A stretch of 64,000 bases of DNA from Fratercula arctica (GCA_947846985.1 CANTUZ010000007.1:30074355-30138354); one strand, 5' to 3'; counted from the stretch's first letter, positions 37,358 to 50,836 are shown. The notes: generated from the sequence alone by a model not told the origin. Translations and numbers: made by a program.

Positions 37358-38605
37358 AAAGATGTGCTGGACGGCAGAGCTTTAAAGGAAAAGTGTGAGC
37401 ACAGATAGCTTTTTGAGTGATCAGAGAAAATGCCAAATTTTTTTTTTTTTTTTGCATCATATGCATAACAATGAAAACTGAAGTGAGGTTGTTGGAAAAT
37501 AACACCCCTGGGATGCATGTAAATACACAAAAGCTTAGAACTCAAAACAGAGCCTTAGGGAATTAAAAAAATGCACAAGGAAGATAATAAAAATGGAATT
37601 ATTTATGGTCAGTAATTGAGAGCATTGACAGGAGGACTAGAAAAATCCTAACACACTCCATAAAGACTGCATTTTGTGGAAATTCTTCCAAGAGATTCAG
37701 CACTAAAAAAAAAAAAAATCTGTTGCCTGAGAGGACATAGAAAACATATAGCAAAGCTGACTGTCTTGACGTATAACCCACAATCAGTGTGAAAGTCCTT
37801 TGAAATCACTTAGCCATCATTTTTGGTAATAGCAAGAGATAACAGAAGACTATGAGACTTTCTGATAGAGTTTTCCTACTTGAAAAATATACTCGCATGC
37901 TATCTAGAAAAAGTCAGGTTTTTTCAGGCCATAACTAGACAAAACACTGTCCCCAGCAAAGTTTCTGTAATCCTCTGCTGCTCTCCAAGCACCCCTTTTA
38001 TCTACTTTGCCAGCTTGTCTCTTCACGTACCTTGCAAGATTCACTCTACCCTGTCTGAAAACCATGAGATCCCTCAGTATTTTGAATGTTCTAAAAATGG
38101 GTTTGTCTACTTATTTTTGATGCAGCAATCAGGCCATTTCCTTTCCTTTGTCTATATAATGGTTTATATCTTTGGGTTTTTATTCAGTTTGAAATAACCC
38201 ATGGAAAAGAGTTAAGTCAGCTTGTGTAAGTCTTGATCCTAAAAAGTGCTGATCCCTTGTCCCCTGATTCCATGAATATGCAATGACTAAGTTTATAAGA
38301 AACATCAATTTGGCTGCGTTTTATCCTCTAGCCATGTGGTTCATGGCTGATCACTTCTTCCCCATTCTGACGTGGCCTTGATATACCCAACAAGCTTAAT
38401 ACTCTTGACTCTGGGATGGTTCTTCTTCTGAATTACGCCATAATTCCAACAGGAAGTCACTGATAATAAGGGGTTTCCAGCTGGAAGGCTCAATAGCTAA
38501 TTTAATTTAGATTAATATAAGTACTAAGCTGTGATGGTGTTGCTCCAAGATCCTGCCATGTAAAATAATTACAATATGCTATAAAAAGATAGGCTTTTAG
38601 CAGCC

Positions 38606-38632
38606 TTTTTTTTTTTTTTTTTTTTTTTTTTT
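38606..38632 (+). repeat. T27 homopolymer
   Basis: Twenty-seven consecutive T. Read on the minus strand as poly-A, it has no recognisable gene copy upstream and no flanking duplication. Confidence 0.85.
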
Positions 38633-40736
38633 GGACTACAGAAGAGAATAGAGCACCAAGAAGGGCCGGTACAGAAAACAAGGTCTCACAAATGGAAGGT
38701 CTCATCTTATTTTTTAAAAGATACCAACGACATGTCTTTAAAACAGAAGAGAATAATAGAACCATAACAGAAAGCACTATTTGCTCTCCCTGAAGAAGGA
38801 TTTATTTTGAACCCTGATCTACCTCATTCAAGTAGCGTCAACTGTTACTTGCTTGACCCAGAAAGTAAAAGCATTGATTATAACGCTCTGGAAATTCAAA
38901 CACACACAGCAAATGACCTTCTCTAGGACTTTCTTTACCAGTCTTAATTGAGAGACCTAATAACCATGTTCCTTACATCCTCTAGCATGTGTGGTTTATA
39001 ACTGGATGATAATAAAATGAAATCAGAAAATATCTGAAAGCTAAGGTCTAAGACTGCCCTCAAATTGAGCTTTATTAAAGAGTCTGAGGGCATGGAATAA
39101 GCTGGCAGTGTGTCTTTAAAGGTATTTCCAAGAATTGTACATGGCATTGTCTTTGAACCTTGGGTTGTTCAGTGAGAGCAGACCCCTGCATTTCAACAGG
39201 AGTGAACAGAGCCTTTGTCTGAACCAAGAGAGAGGAGAACTAAAACTGGCAGCACATGCTGAGGATGCATGTGAGGTACTAGCCAGTAGTCCTGGATATT
39301 CCTAAGTGTAATGAAAAAACAGTAAGTTCAACAAGAGACCACAAGACAAGAGTAGCTTTCTCCCTCAGAACAACATGCAAGATTTTAACAACTAGTAAAA
39401 AATTGAGAGATCAAGCTTAATCATAAGATCCATTCTTTTGAAAGCTCCATTGGAGTAGTTCTGCAGCTTTCAAACTTTTAATCACAGAAACTGTGATATC
39501 AACATCTAATGTTTGTTTTTAAACAGTGCAAAAAGAGAAGTTTATACAAGTGCTTTCTCATATCTCTAAGATGTTCCCAAAACAAATAACATAAGATATG
39601 GGTGAGCAGCCCATACACTTTGGCTTTTACAAAAAATATTCATGAGCAAAAGAATGCCAAGAAATTGCTCCTGAAAATAAAACAACACAGTCTACAAGAA
39701 TTTACTGCTATGTCTACTTATCTTTTTCAGGTCCACACTTAACAGTAGAGTAGGATAAGGAGGTAAAGAAAAGCTAAGGTACGCAATGATGTATCAGGAC
39801 TGGGAGTATTAACTGTGGGAAGAAATATGGGGCTTCACAGTGCAGTGAAAGCCTTTAATAAATTTCCAATCTCTAAATGAAATTAATAGCCATAGGAGGA
39901 AAGTGGAAGATAAACATGTTAAAGAAAGTGTGATTTTTATATAGAATTTGAAAAGGGATAGTAGAACATGGAGAAACAGCAGTGGTGGTTTGGTATTGTT
40001 TCTTGATGATTTGCTACTCGTTATACTTTTAGTATTGTGTAGTATTCAGTCTTGAGCATGTAAGATGGGGAAAAGTTGTGGCAATCAGCCTTGTTCTATG
40101 TGAACATTTTATAATCTCATATCAGACTCCTTCTCTTTTATGCTGCTGAAGAGATCAATAGATGTTGCCTGCTGAGGATGTTATCTTTGGTACCAACTTT
40201 TTAATTAACTCTTGTCCTGAGCTCAAAGAGCAATGTTTCACAGTAAAAACTCTTCATGTACAAAGCAGATCTGACATTTATCAATTATGCTTCATGGTAT
40301 CCGGTAGAGTGATCAAACAATCGGGAGCTGTGGTACTGTTAGTTTTCCAGTGATGGCAAAATAACACAGATGCCCACATCAAATTCATTTGCATCACTCT
40401 GGACCCTTTTTGAACACATTTACCAATCATTTTGTGAAGAATACTCTGTTGACATTACAGAGAAATTGTCAATACTGAGATCACATTGTGTATATTAGAC
40501 ATGATAGAAAAGGTAACAAATTTAGTATAGTTTTAATTTAAATTGCTGTCTTGATCAAAAGTCAATGAAAAAAACAAACCACTTTCACTTCCTCACTGCA
40601 TTGACTATGCATTGAGAGCTTGTTTTGCTCTCCTTTGGATGTCAGGGAGGCATTTTCCAGAAGATGAAGCTTTCTTTGAGCATCTTGTGTGCCAACCTAT
40701 AGGTCTATGCATTTGGCTTCCTCCTTTGCTTTTCAG

Positions 40737-40907
40737 GCGAAAATCTAATTTATCAGAAGGGAATCAGGTGCAGTACATGAATCTATATGACATTTTTTCC
40801 TTAGGGAGAGCACTCATCCAGACTGGCAATCTTGTGAAAGTGTTTTTACTGCCATCTCTGAACAATAGAGCTATTCTGTGCTGCAAGAGGGAGACCCAGT
40901 GCTATCG
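40737..40907 (+). other. Exon-like segment D (candidate)
   Basis: A 171-nt segment (multiple of three) between CTCCTTTGCTTTTCAG and GCTATCG followed by GTAAGC. Only one frame is open. It begins with one base completing a codon and reads RKSNLSEGNQVQYMNLYDIF, then LIQTGNLVKVFLLPSLNN, ending with two bases of a split codon. It is not recognised. Its entry phase matches the exit phase of segment C. Confidence 0.17.
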
Positions 40908-41329
40908 GTAAGCTCCTCCACTGCTCACACCAGAGTCCTTGAATATATGTCTGAATGTTTCTTATCCTGCTTGATAGTTCTTGTTTTGTATTTATTAGTA
41001 ATTCTTAGGTTGTTTTCCAGAGATGGTACAAATTCGATATGTTCCTAAAAATTGTAAATCTACAGCTTTCTAAAATTTCAAATTAAAACATATTACTTAA
41101 TATTCCTTCTGTATCTGCATTATTTTCTTCTTTGATTGTAATAGTGGTTACTGACTATTTGACTATTTCACTTGAACGCTGCTGACACATCATGACAATA
41201 GGCAAACTAATGTTTTTAAAAAACCAACAAGGACAGTTGCTTCTCAATACTGAGTATAAGTGTTCTTATTTGTGTAAGGGGCTTTTACGGGATATCTAGA
41301 AAGAATTTCTCTCCCTCTCTTTTGAGATC

Positions 41330-41785
41330 TCATATATTGAAAAACTGTTGATGTTTCAAGAGCCACCATGTTTTAGGAAGACCTCCTAAAGACATCTTAA
41401 TTCCCAAATCCCCTTGAGAGCCTGTGCACTTTTCAACAACAAAGCTTCTGCCTCTGTTATTACTGTTTATTTTTGTTGAAGGAGACAGTAACATCACGAA
41501 ACAAATGGCGATCTCTCCCTGCAGTCTTATTCTATTAAGGACAGCTGTTATTGTGTCTGCAGCAGTGTACAAAGCAGAGGATATAATTTTTTGCTGTGGT
41601 CCACTGATTGCTTTGTTCATCTCTGCTGGTGACAGATTAGCTTTGCAGCACGTCCATAGGTCACCAGCCACCCTTTTTGTATTTGTAGTGGTCAGTACTG
41701 TGAAGAGAGATTTTAAATTGAAAATAACACTTTCTTTTGTTGTCTTGTATTTTGGAGACCCAGAACTGTGTAGCAGAGGTGCCAT
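41330..41785 (-). other. 151-codon ATG ORF, unrecognised, antisense to another open frame
   Basis: One of the longest ATG-initiated frames outside the CR1. It includes SPAEMNKAISGPQQKIISSA and TITAVLNRIRLQGEIAI; no domain is recognised. The plus strand over the same DNA (41424-41963) is open for 179 codons but begins at GTG, so its apparent hydrophobic leader (KLLPLLLLFIF) lacks an ATG. Openness on both strands suggests biased or constrained composition, for example a conserved non-coding element. A single-exon gene is possible but unsupported. Confidence 0.15.
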
Positions 41786-43242
41786 AGGTCATACTAAAGA
41801 TACGCTAGCGAGGCTACATGCAAGAGCTTCTATAGCAGCACCAGTCTCTCATTATACCTGCTGTCAGCTGGTCCTATCTATCCATGACATTTATAAAATT
41901 CTTTTCATAAAAAATTTAAGGTTAAAAAGTGTTAAGAAAAAGTACACTGCCATGGTTTACTAATGAAAGAAGGAAAGGTTATTTTATTATCAAATGTACA
42001 AAGGAAAGTGCTTTTCTTCATCTTAGCAGGATGTTTTTTTCATAAAATGCAAAAGCTCTGATCTTTTCTCTTTCATTTTGATCACGTTTTCCTGAAATCG
42101 TTCTAATTAAATACTCTTTAAACCTTATAACTGAAGCATCAAAGGTGTATTTTAAAAGAAGATAAGAGATTTAAATTCTTTACAGACTCTGTAAGATGCT
42201 CTTTGCAAAAGCACCTTAAAAACAAACCTGTATTTTCAGGGAAGGAGATTGCATATCTCGACAAAAATTGAGAAAATGAAATAATGATGCTGATTCTAGT
42301 TCCACAAATGGACAGATTCGGCCAATCTTCCTTTAAAAGGACAATGTTACAGAAGTGGTGAAGCCAAGTGAAGTCCTTTGTTTTGATTAATGGAATGTTT
42401 GCTGCTCCAGGAGCCAGACCAACCCAAAGCAGCACCAGTGAGGGAGGATTGGTGTATCTCTGGCCTGATACAGAAATTTCTCTATTGCTTCCTTTGTGTC
42501 ACTTCCAAATGGAGTTATTTATTTTCCTGCTAGTGATCAGGAGAGAAATACGCTCACACCTCTCATTGTTGGGTAGACATTTTAAAATGGAAGAGAAGCT
42601 GTAGACTTTTTAAAATTAAGGAGACTGCCAATTATAGGCATTTTACATTAAATATATTGTCAGTGAAGCAAGTTTTTCTAGGCAAGACTGATTCCAAGAA
42701 GGAAGAGCCCTGTAAATAAATGCATTGGAGTGCATAGAGCACTAAGATAGAATTAGGAGGTGGATTCTGCTTCCTTTTCCCAGTGTGTTCATTTGGTTCT
42801 TTCCTCTGTCTTTGTTTCCCCCTTCTGCCTCGCCAGCAGCACTAGCTCTTGGAGGCAGGACCCATCCCTTATGTATATGAAATGTATTGCACAGGGCAGT
42901 GCCAGGGCCAGCTAAATTTCAAGACACAAAAACCCAAGGAGGATAAATTAGTAACTAGATCTAAGTTTATAAATATGTTATTCTTTGGCTTAGATAAATA
43001 GACTAAAAATATAGCTGCAACAAAATGGTTTCAAATTTGTTAAAAACACAAGCTAAAACTAAAACGTTGTCCTTTAGATTCAACCAGGCTGTTTCAATTG
43101 AAATGATGTACATTGTTTCTTCACAAGATCTACTCAAAAGATGGCCATACTTAATATTCTCATCAATCTTCAGGGCTTTGGAATGAATTTTCTTTTTCAT
43201 TTCTAGAATAACTGGAAGGTTAAGCCTCTGTTATTGTTGGGG

Positions 43243-43265
43243 TTTTTTTTGTTTTTTTTTTTTTT
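43243..43265 (+). repeat. T8-G-T14 tract
   Basis: Interrupted T homopolymer. Confidence 0.8.
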
Positions 43266-46200
43266 ATATCCATCTCATGAGTTGTGACATAGAAATCTTC
43301 TGGATGAAATTCATTTTCTTTTGGAGTCCTGACTGGGGCAAGCAAGCAGTTCCTGTCTCTTGTCTTCATTCTGCATGTCTCAATGACAGAGCCAGAAACT
43401 TGAAAAGAATTACAGTTGATGTGTGCCTTCATAAATGAAGTTCTTAAAATTGAGGAGAAAATGCTCTGTCTGACCTAATTTATTCCTAAACTCAAATATG
43501 TTCTAGCCATCCTTACCTTTAAAGTAAACTGAGAACTTTTGCCAAATATGTTTTGATAGTAATAAATAAAGACTTATTTGGGAGATGAATACTGCTCATC
43601 TCCAGATACGTGCAGAGTGAAGTAAGCATTCAAGTATATCTTGTATCCTTGCCAAAATACCATTCCTCTACAGCTTGCCAAAAAAGTCCCAGAGAACCGT
43701 TCTTTATCTTTTTGAGAGCCAAAAAAAATGAGTCTGTATTGAGGGATAGACTTACTTATCAGCAGTACAATTCAGCTTTCTTGGCCCATACTTCATTCAA
43801 GATAGAACCTATTTAATGGATACTACTGACAAAAATTGTTAACAGCTTTCTTGGGGTGTTGATAGCTGCTCATGCACCTCATAAATTCTGTCCTCCTATC
43901 TGGAAGGAGAATAACCATCTTATAGGAATATGAAGATCCTTTGCTGGGACTACTGTGGAAAAGGATTTTGAAAGCACTGTATACTTTATTTCTATAAAAC
44001 AACAAAGAGAAGAAAAGTTGGATTATCAATATACCCAAGACATCACACACTGAAAGTTAAATTAGCAGCACAGCAAAAATGGCTTTTGTACAACCTCCAA
44101 GCTTTGATAGAAAGGGGAGAGGCAGTTCATGGAGCTTGCACTGACTGACTACGCTTTGAAAGTCACTCTGGTTTCCTGGTATTTTTTCCAGTTTTGGGAG
44201 GAACATGGTGAAATGCTATTCATTTTCAAGTGAGGAATATAACCAGGATATTTATGAGTATAAGAAAAAGGCAGTGTTCTGTCTTTCTTTGAAACTTTCA
44301 GAGCTTGTTAAAAACTTTTTATCTTCGGTGTGAGCCTAGTTTGCCATGCTTACATTTTTCCAGTCTTGATTTTTTGTTATACAGGGACAAATTCCTCAGT
44401 GGAAAACATCTTCTGGCTACATTTTTGTTGTCATCTGAGCAGACTGCATGTTCCTATATGATCTTAATATTGGATTTAAAATTAAAACTTTGCACCCCCT
44501 TCTGTCCATGAGTTTCCTGTCATTATGGAAGTGGTTAATACACTGAAGTAGGAGGACTTCCCAAAAAAAGCTATTTCTGTTAACATTGTTGATAATATAC
44601 TGTAACTCCTCTATAGCTGGGTTCCTTCTAAGAAGCGAGTAGTTTGGATCCTGAAGGTCATATCTGTCCTGGTGCTATGATGTCAAATGATTCACAGCTG
44701 TATAAGTGTTAGACAGATGGAAATAATATTATGGGTCCCTTCCAATTTCTTCATCAGCTCTTCAGCCATCTTTAATGAGTATCTCTAATTTTAATCTCTT
44801 CCAAAAGAGATTTTTCTCTTATTCTCTTATTCAGCAGCTCTGGCACAACTAAAAACACTATGTGATATTTTGATCACCCTCTACAAGCTTTATAGTATCA
44901 TGGGAAAATCATTATGGGATAACACTGAGGATGAACAATGCAAATCTGCTTTTCTGTACTGGATTTTCAAGTAGCCTTCTTAGTACTGTTGGACTCTGGA
45001 TGCCTGGATAGGAAAACAATTGAAATTCAACAGCAATTGCAAACTATCTGCAGATGGTTTTAATATTCACTTCAAAGCAGACACTAGTGAATTCCAGAGA
45101 AAATTTAAGTAATGCAGTATCTGTTCAGATGAAATGACAGAAAACCTTGAATCTACTTGAATAAGGATATACATGAATACTTTTGTGGCAAGCCTTCCAG
45201 CATTTTCTGAAAAAGCATCCAAATCTATCTCTGCACTGCTATGGATTGTATGGATGTTACAACCAAGAACTATTTTATTCTACATCTGTTTTTTATGTTA
45301 GTTACGATGTTTTCTAATCCTTCTTTTTAAGAGTTACCCAGTTTGTATTACCATTTCAGACTGACTCATTACTTCTGTTTCCAACCGTAGTTTTTTTTAG
45401 CAATCTTCAGAATCTGTTGAATAATTATTTCTGCAGTTTCATCAGAACTTCAGTGATACTCAGCAATTTTTCTTCTATAGCATTTTGAAAGTATTCTGTT
45501 CAGAAGGAACTATGACATGCAAAAGATTCTTTGGGCCGTGGCAAGCACATTTTTAATAATGTGTTCACATTTTGTGCCTGAATAAGAAAATGTCTTGTCC
45601 GCAAGCTTTTTTCTATAGGTTTTCTTCTCTGACCGACACGCCAAATACTCTGGCTGTGATACAGCATGTGGTATTATAATGTTCCTTCTTGCACATTGAA
45701 ATCATTCTGTGTCTTTAAAGATTTTTTATTTTAGAGAAATAATCATCCACACTACGGGAGAAAAAAATAGTTGATCTGATTTGTGCTTATAAATGTTCCC
45801 CACCTGTCTCATCCCCTCAGGTAACAGAAAATAGAAACGCTACACATCCTGCAGAATTCTGAAATTTCATTACTAGTAGTCCTCAAATACCAGAAATACT
45901 TTTGAATTTGTTTACTGAAATGACACTTCTTTTGCTTGGACCATGGGGGAATGCTAAAGTAACACAGCAATCTCAAGAAAATTTTAACCTTTTTTTTTTT
46001 TTTTCCTGGAAATTCTGCCTCAGGAAAGACACTTTTAAATCTCTTTTAAGTTCCCTAATTCTGTTTAGATATGAACCTCTTTCCAAGCTCTACAGAAATA
46101 CGTATTTTAAAGTCCTCATGTTGACTGTATTTAGGTTGTTTCAGTATCAGCTTAAGTCTGTGGCAAAATACTGCAATTTACATTCTGAATATTAGGATTG

Positions 46201-49135
46201 CAACTGATTAGTTGTCAAAGTGAATGCAAGTAAAAATACAAGCACAGCATAGTCACTGAATATTTCAATACAAAAAATTTAGATCTTTGCAGTGAATTAA
46301 GCCTTCAGTCTTTGACTTACACTTTTTTGCAATTATTTCAGTCACTGCTGAAATGCACCCATGCAGCACAGTAGTTTTAGGCAGGAAGTGAAGAAGAAAA
46401 CTTTTTCCAATTGAAGCTGCAGGACCAATTTTGATAGTAATTATCTGAGGTTGGGTCAGCTCACTGGATGTTATTATCTCCTGCCAAACTAAAAATGAAA
46501 TTTATGAAAAATGAAACCTGTAATGATTCTAAGTGGTTAGACCCCAGTAATGAAAGTCGTCCAGAAATACAGATCTTCCTGATGCAGAAGCTATCATTTG
46601 GTGGCATTTCTTCTGGGTTGTTCTAAAGTGAAGAATTCCAGTTAAAGATATATTAAGACTGTGTGAGTATCATATTCCAGCACTGTTGACTCTCATCCCA
46701 TTAGGAATCCTGAGGGTATCCCATCACCACGGAGGCTGCAGGTGTCAGACAGGATAGGGGAAAGGGGAAGGGTGGCAGACGATTGGTTGCTGAGTGATGC
46801 AACTGCAGACGTACGTCCCTCAGTTCTTTGAAAGCTCATGTTTTTTTGTGACAGTATACCTACAAATGAGTGTATTGCTTGTTTGCTTCTTTTAAGTATC
46901 CTTTTAAATTACTTACAAGCTTAATGGATTAGACTTGAAAGTGCTTGCCACTATCATGCTTATTGAAAAGTCATGTTCACGCTCTTCATTCTTGCATTAG
47001 TCTCCAGGAATCCCATCATTTTTCTTGATGTGTGGTGTTCTCTCTGAGATTTATCAGCTAGTAGAAAAAGAGGAGGATTGCTCCACATTATGTATAGATG
47101 TATTCTTATTTATGTTCAGTCTGACTTCTTGCCTTTTTAAATCAGTTGTGCATAATATAAAATCCAATTTTGGCTCTGAAGAACTGTGGTTGCTCCTGTA
47201 GGCTATATTTTTTCAACTAGGTATTCCTGCATGCATGTAAAGCTCTGCATTTGTCCTCTTTGGTCTCAGATATATTTTAGATACTTAGTCTCTTGTTGAG
47301 TCTCTTTTAAATGTTCCTTGTTGAGATAAACAGTGTGAGCTTTTACATCTTCCGTTCAAGCTTGTTTAGTTCTTTAATCATTGTTATGGCTCTCTGCTAA
47401 TCCTTGCCCATCCCAGTGGTCCTGAGGTGAAAGCCATTGTGATTTCCTACACGTCTCAGTTCAGGAACTTGTGAACAAAGATTGTATTTCAACAGACTGC
47501 GATCTCAGTCTCATGGAAGAGCCCCAAGCCAGGAGCAGACAGTTGTATACAGAGGAACCACTTTGGACCACTTTTATTGTGGTGGAAATTGGCCCATCTT
47601 CCAATAGATGTGAATCTAGTCTTTTGAACAACTGTCAATTTTTTTGTGACAAGCATAATTCAGCTAACCCATATAGTATCCTTGAATTATTCTAAACAAA
47701 GTTCTCATAAATTTTATTCAGAAAAGCTTCAGGGTTTAGCTCTGTGTAGTATAACTATCGAATGACATAGTGTGCATTTCAACATAAAGCAGAAATGTCT
47801 CACAAATACCAATGCCTAAGAATCAGAGGAAGTCTTTGTGTATCGAATTCTCAGAGGTCTCGGCACACCTTGACTTATGTCTCATATCGAGCTCTTTCAT
47901 GTTTCTGATTTAGAAACTGCAGTAGATCAGAACTGGGGAAAGTACATCCGGCTTTCATCACTGCCTTGTCAATATAAGAAGTGACATGACAATAAGACGT
48001 CCCAGCATGTTTGTTAGGGATTCTTCACCCATGAAATTTATAATCCTTTCAAACACAGAAACTGTATGATTTTAAAGGAGCTTTGTAGGGCTCATGAAAA
48101 TTAAATGCAGAAAATATGGAGTGAGTGGAAAATGAAGTATCTTCCATATCACTTAGTGATTTGCTTTAGTTGCTGGAAAATGTTTTAGCTGAAGAAGTAA
48201 ACCCTTTTCTGTTCTTATTTGATAAAAGAATGCATGACTTTCGTGTGTATTCAGCCATTTTTAGCAATTGTGTGCAAAATTCTGGTGTAAACATGTTTAT
48301 TTGAATGCGTGTCTCCTTATATTATAGAAGATTCTCAATAGTATTAATTTTAGTAGCTGTACTTCTGGTTGAATCAGTGATTTACATTAAAGCAAGTTTT
48401 TGAAAACAGATTACTGTGTTAGCTACTACTGTTCACCAATAGAAACAATGCAATTCATTTAATGTCACTGTTGATTTTTACTATCAGCAGTATGAAAGAT
48501 CATATGATGTCTTAGTAGATATTTATATACAGTTGTAGTAATGTAATTTTGTGTTTGTATATAGATTAACATGTTTCCCAGAACTGTAATATGTCCAAAA
48601 ATATTTATTATTTACACTTTCATAGTATTTATAAAAGCAGTGAATTTAGCATATCCATGTCAAAATACAACTACATTTATTTAATCTGTGCATTTCATTT
48701 GGCACAGACAACTATAGTGAGGTAAAATGGTGACCTGAGTTTTTAGATGAATTTTTGCTATTGCAGTTACAGTCCTCACATTGGTCCTTGAATCTCATTT
48801 CTCAGTGCAGCTCTGGGAAGCTGCTCCGGCAGATCCCTCCGTGACCCAGAGATGCAATAATGAATACAGTGACTCTTTCAAGTGGCCACTTGAAGGGGCA
48901 GAGTTAAGGTTGTTTCAGTTTTTATCCTGACAATACATCTTATAACTTTTCAGACATATAAATCTGAAGCACTCTAATTCTTTGCTCCTTGTTTTACAGA
49001 TGTTTGAGTGGCAGTGAACTTCACTTTCTAGAAGCACAGAACACTGCCAATGACCATAACTATGTGCATTATGGGTTTTGTCATTGAATGATAAGGAAAC
49101 CATTTTCTGCACTAGTTCTCATATCACTGTTACAG

Positions 49136-49457
49136 TAAACTTACTTTCAATGGCCACCCTTAAGGTGCTATTTTTGACTTTGCTGGTCATTGCCATAGGA
49201 GCACGGCCCACAAATACCCAGGTATGGCAGCAGTTCCAAGAGCAACAGTGAATCTTTTAGATAGTTTATCATCTGCCACCAATCACTTTTTTTTCCTACA
49301 GTATTTTGTAGTATTCAGATTAGTTCTTTTGCCCGGTTATGAAATACTCTCAAGACAGATTTATTTATTTAAAATATGTGTGTACCAGTTTAAATTATGT
49401 GATGGGCTGGAACTGCACCAACATAATCTTGTCAGCATTCAGTATCACTGGCTATAG
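49136..49457 (+). CDS. Candidate small secreted peptide, two exons
   Basis: After an acceptor-like site (TCATATCACTGTTACAG) comes a 14-nt leader and an ATG at 49150. The first 18 codons form a convincing signal peptide: MATLK, then the hydrophobic core VLFLTLLVIAI, then GA as a likely cleavage site before RPTNTQ. Codon 24 (CAG) ends at 49221 and is followed by GTATGG, a donor-like site. After an 80-nt intron-like stretch ending in a T-rich tract and CCTACAG, phase 0 continues from 49302 for 51 codons to TAG at 49455-49457. Spliced, this gives 75 residues with two cysteines. Read without splicing, the frame ends at 49251 after VWQQFQEQQ, giving a 33-residue precursor. I recognise neither product. 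No clear AATAAA follows closely; ATTAAA occurs at 49848. The base at -3 is T, a weak initiation context. It remains a prediction. Confidence 0.22.
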
Positions 49458-50805
49458 CAAAAAAATAAGCAAATGCATGATAATGAGATGAGATAAAAAT
49501 TCAATCAGAAGACTAAAATATTTTTGTGATTGTTTTATTCATTTTCTTTCTCACACAATTCGCTCTCCTAAAACACTCTGTCTTAAGCAGCCACATTTTG
49601 GCATATGTTCCAAAATATATAAAACCTGGCACACATGAGTGGAGGATTTTTAAATTACTAGCGAGGACTGGATATACTTTCACTTTAATCTGAATTGGAA
49701 ATAGCTCAAGTAAAGAATAACAGTGTTGTCTGCAGAGATACTGATGTAAATAGAAAGATATTTCAGAGCGTAGTCTTTTATTTTTACTTGTTATTCATAA
49801 CTGGTAAGGAACTGTAAATAACTTCACAAGGGATGTTGCTGATGAGAATTAAAAGGGAAAAAAATACAGAAGTTACAGAAAATTGCAAAGTTCTGAAGAA
49901 GTTCCCCATTTACCCATTTCTTTCCCTTTTCTTCTTTTCAAGAACAGAATTAGAATTAAAATTTTGGTTAAAATGTTTTTTCTTTCCTAAGTTGGCACTT
50001 TTTTTTCCTTATTTTTTCTCTCATTTTACCACCCCTCTTTTTATGGAAGTAAAAGAGGGAGACATCCAGTGAGCTTTGCTCTAAGTGTCAGGTCCTTACG
50101 TAGGTCATTTTCTATTTTCCTCTATTCTTACATGTTGCTACATGCTTTCTCACCAGATTTGTTGGGAGGAGAGCTAACAACAGATGTCAGCATGAAAGAG
50201 CCCAGTGTGCTTGACAAATAGATAGATATTGAACAGTTTGCTCACTGACTCATGTAACTGCAGCTTTATAAATCTGAAGACTTGCAGCCTTTGGGTGGGG
50301 GCGGTCGGTCGTAGGTAGTTTCATAAAGCTGTTGAAGAACTTTTCAGGGAAGAGCATCTTAATTATACTATATCTGTTATGTTTTTATTAAATATTAACC
50401 AGAGACCACTACACAGGACAAGCTGATATTTATCAATTCTATGTATCAGGTATATATCAACTATATACTAGTTTTGCAATTCTTTATACCTCCTCTTACA
50501 ACCTGTTTTCTATCAGCAGACTGTGAAGAACTTTTATGTGCTGTTTAAGCTTCACGAGATTCCTCTGAGGTAGATAAAACATGGAACGTTATATTTCTTG
50601 GGTACAGATATATTAGAAGGTATGTATCCTGTATTTTCTGAATCACAGCTTTTACTTTTTACAAAAAGCTGATGTATGGTTTTTAGTCAGAGTTAGGATT
50701 CCTGCTTAGGTAATAAAATCACAGTATGTATCCATATATTAGGTGCGTAAATTCTTTTCAAAATTTAACGTCCTTATGTCACTTAGATCCCTTGATATTA
50801 TTTTT

Positions 50806-50836
50806 GTATATGTACACATGCATGTATACACATGTA
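50806..50836 (+). repeat. 31-bp alternating purine-pyrimidine run
   Basis: Every base alternates purine and pyrimidine (GTATATGTACACATG, CATGTATACACATGTA). It is a mix of TA and CA/TG steps with potential to adopt Z-DNA. Confidence 0.85.

Larger units (their letters stand above)
33818..49135. other. Gene-poor AT-rich stretch
   Basis: About 15.3 kb with no identifiable gene. It contains candidate exon segments C (34862-34974) and D (40737-40907), an 11-bp tandem duplication (36290-36311), a G12 run (37346-37357), a T27 run (38606-38632), overlapping antisense ORFs (41330-41963) and a T-rich run (43243-43265). Other open frames are short or start at non-ATG codons. Confidence 0.55.

Noticed and set aside
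38606..38632. T27 as the tail of a minus-strand retro-copy
   Set aside because: The adjacent sequence shows no open frame or gene similarity I recognise, and there is no target-site duplication.
41424..41963. 179-codon plus-strand ORF as a secreted protein
   Set aside because: Its leader-like start is at GTG, not ATG, and the antisense strand is equally open. Kept only as a composition/conservation finding.
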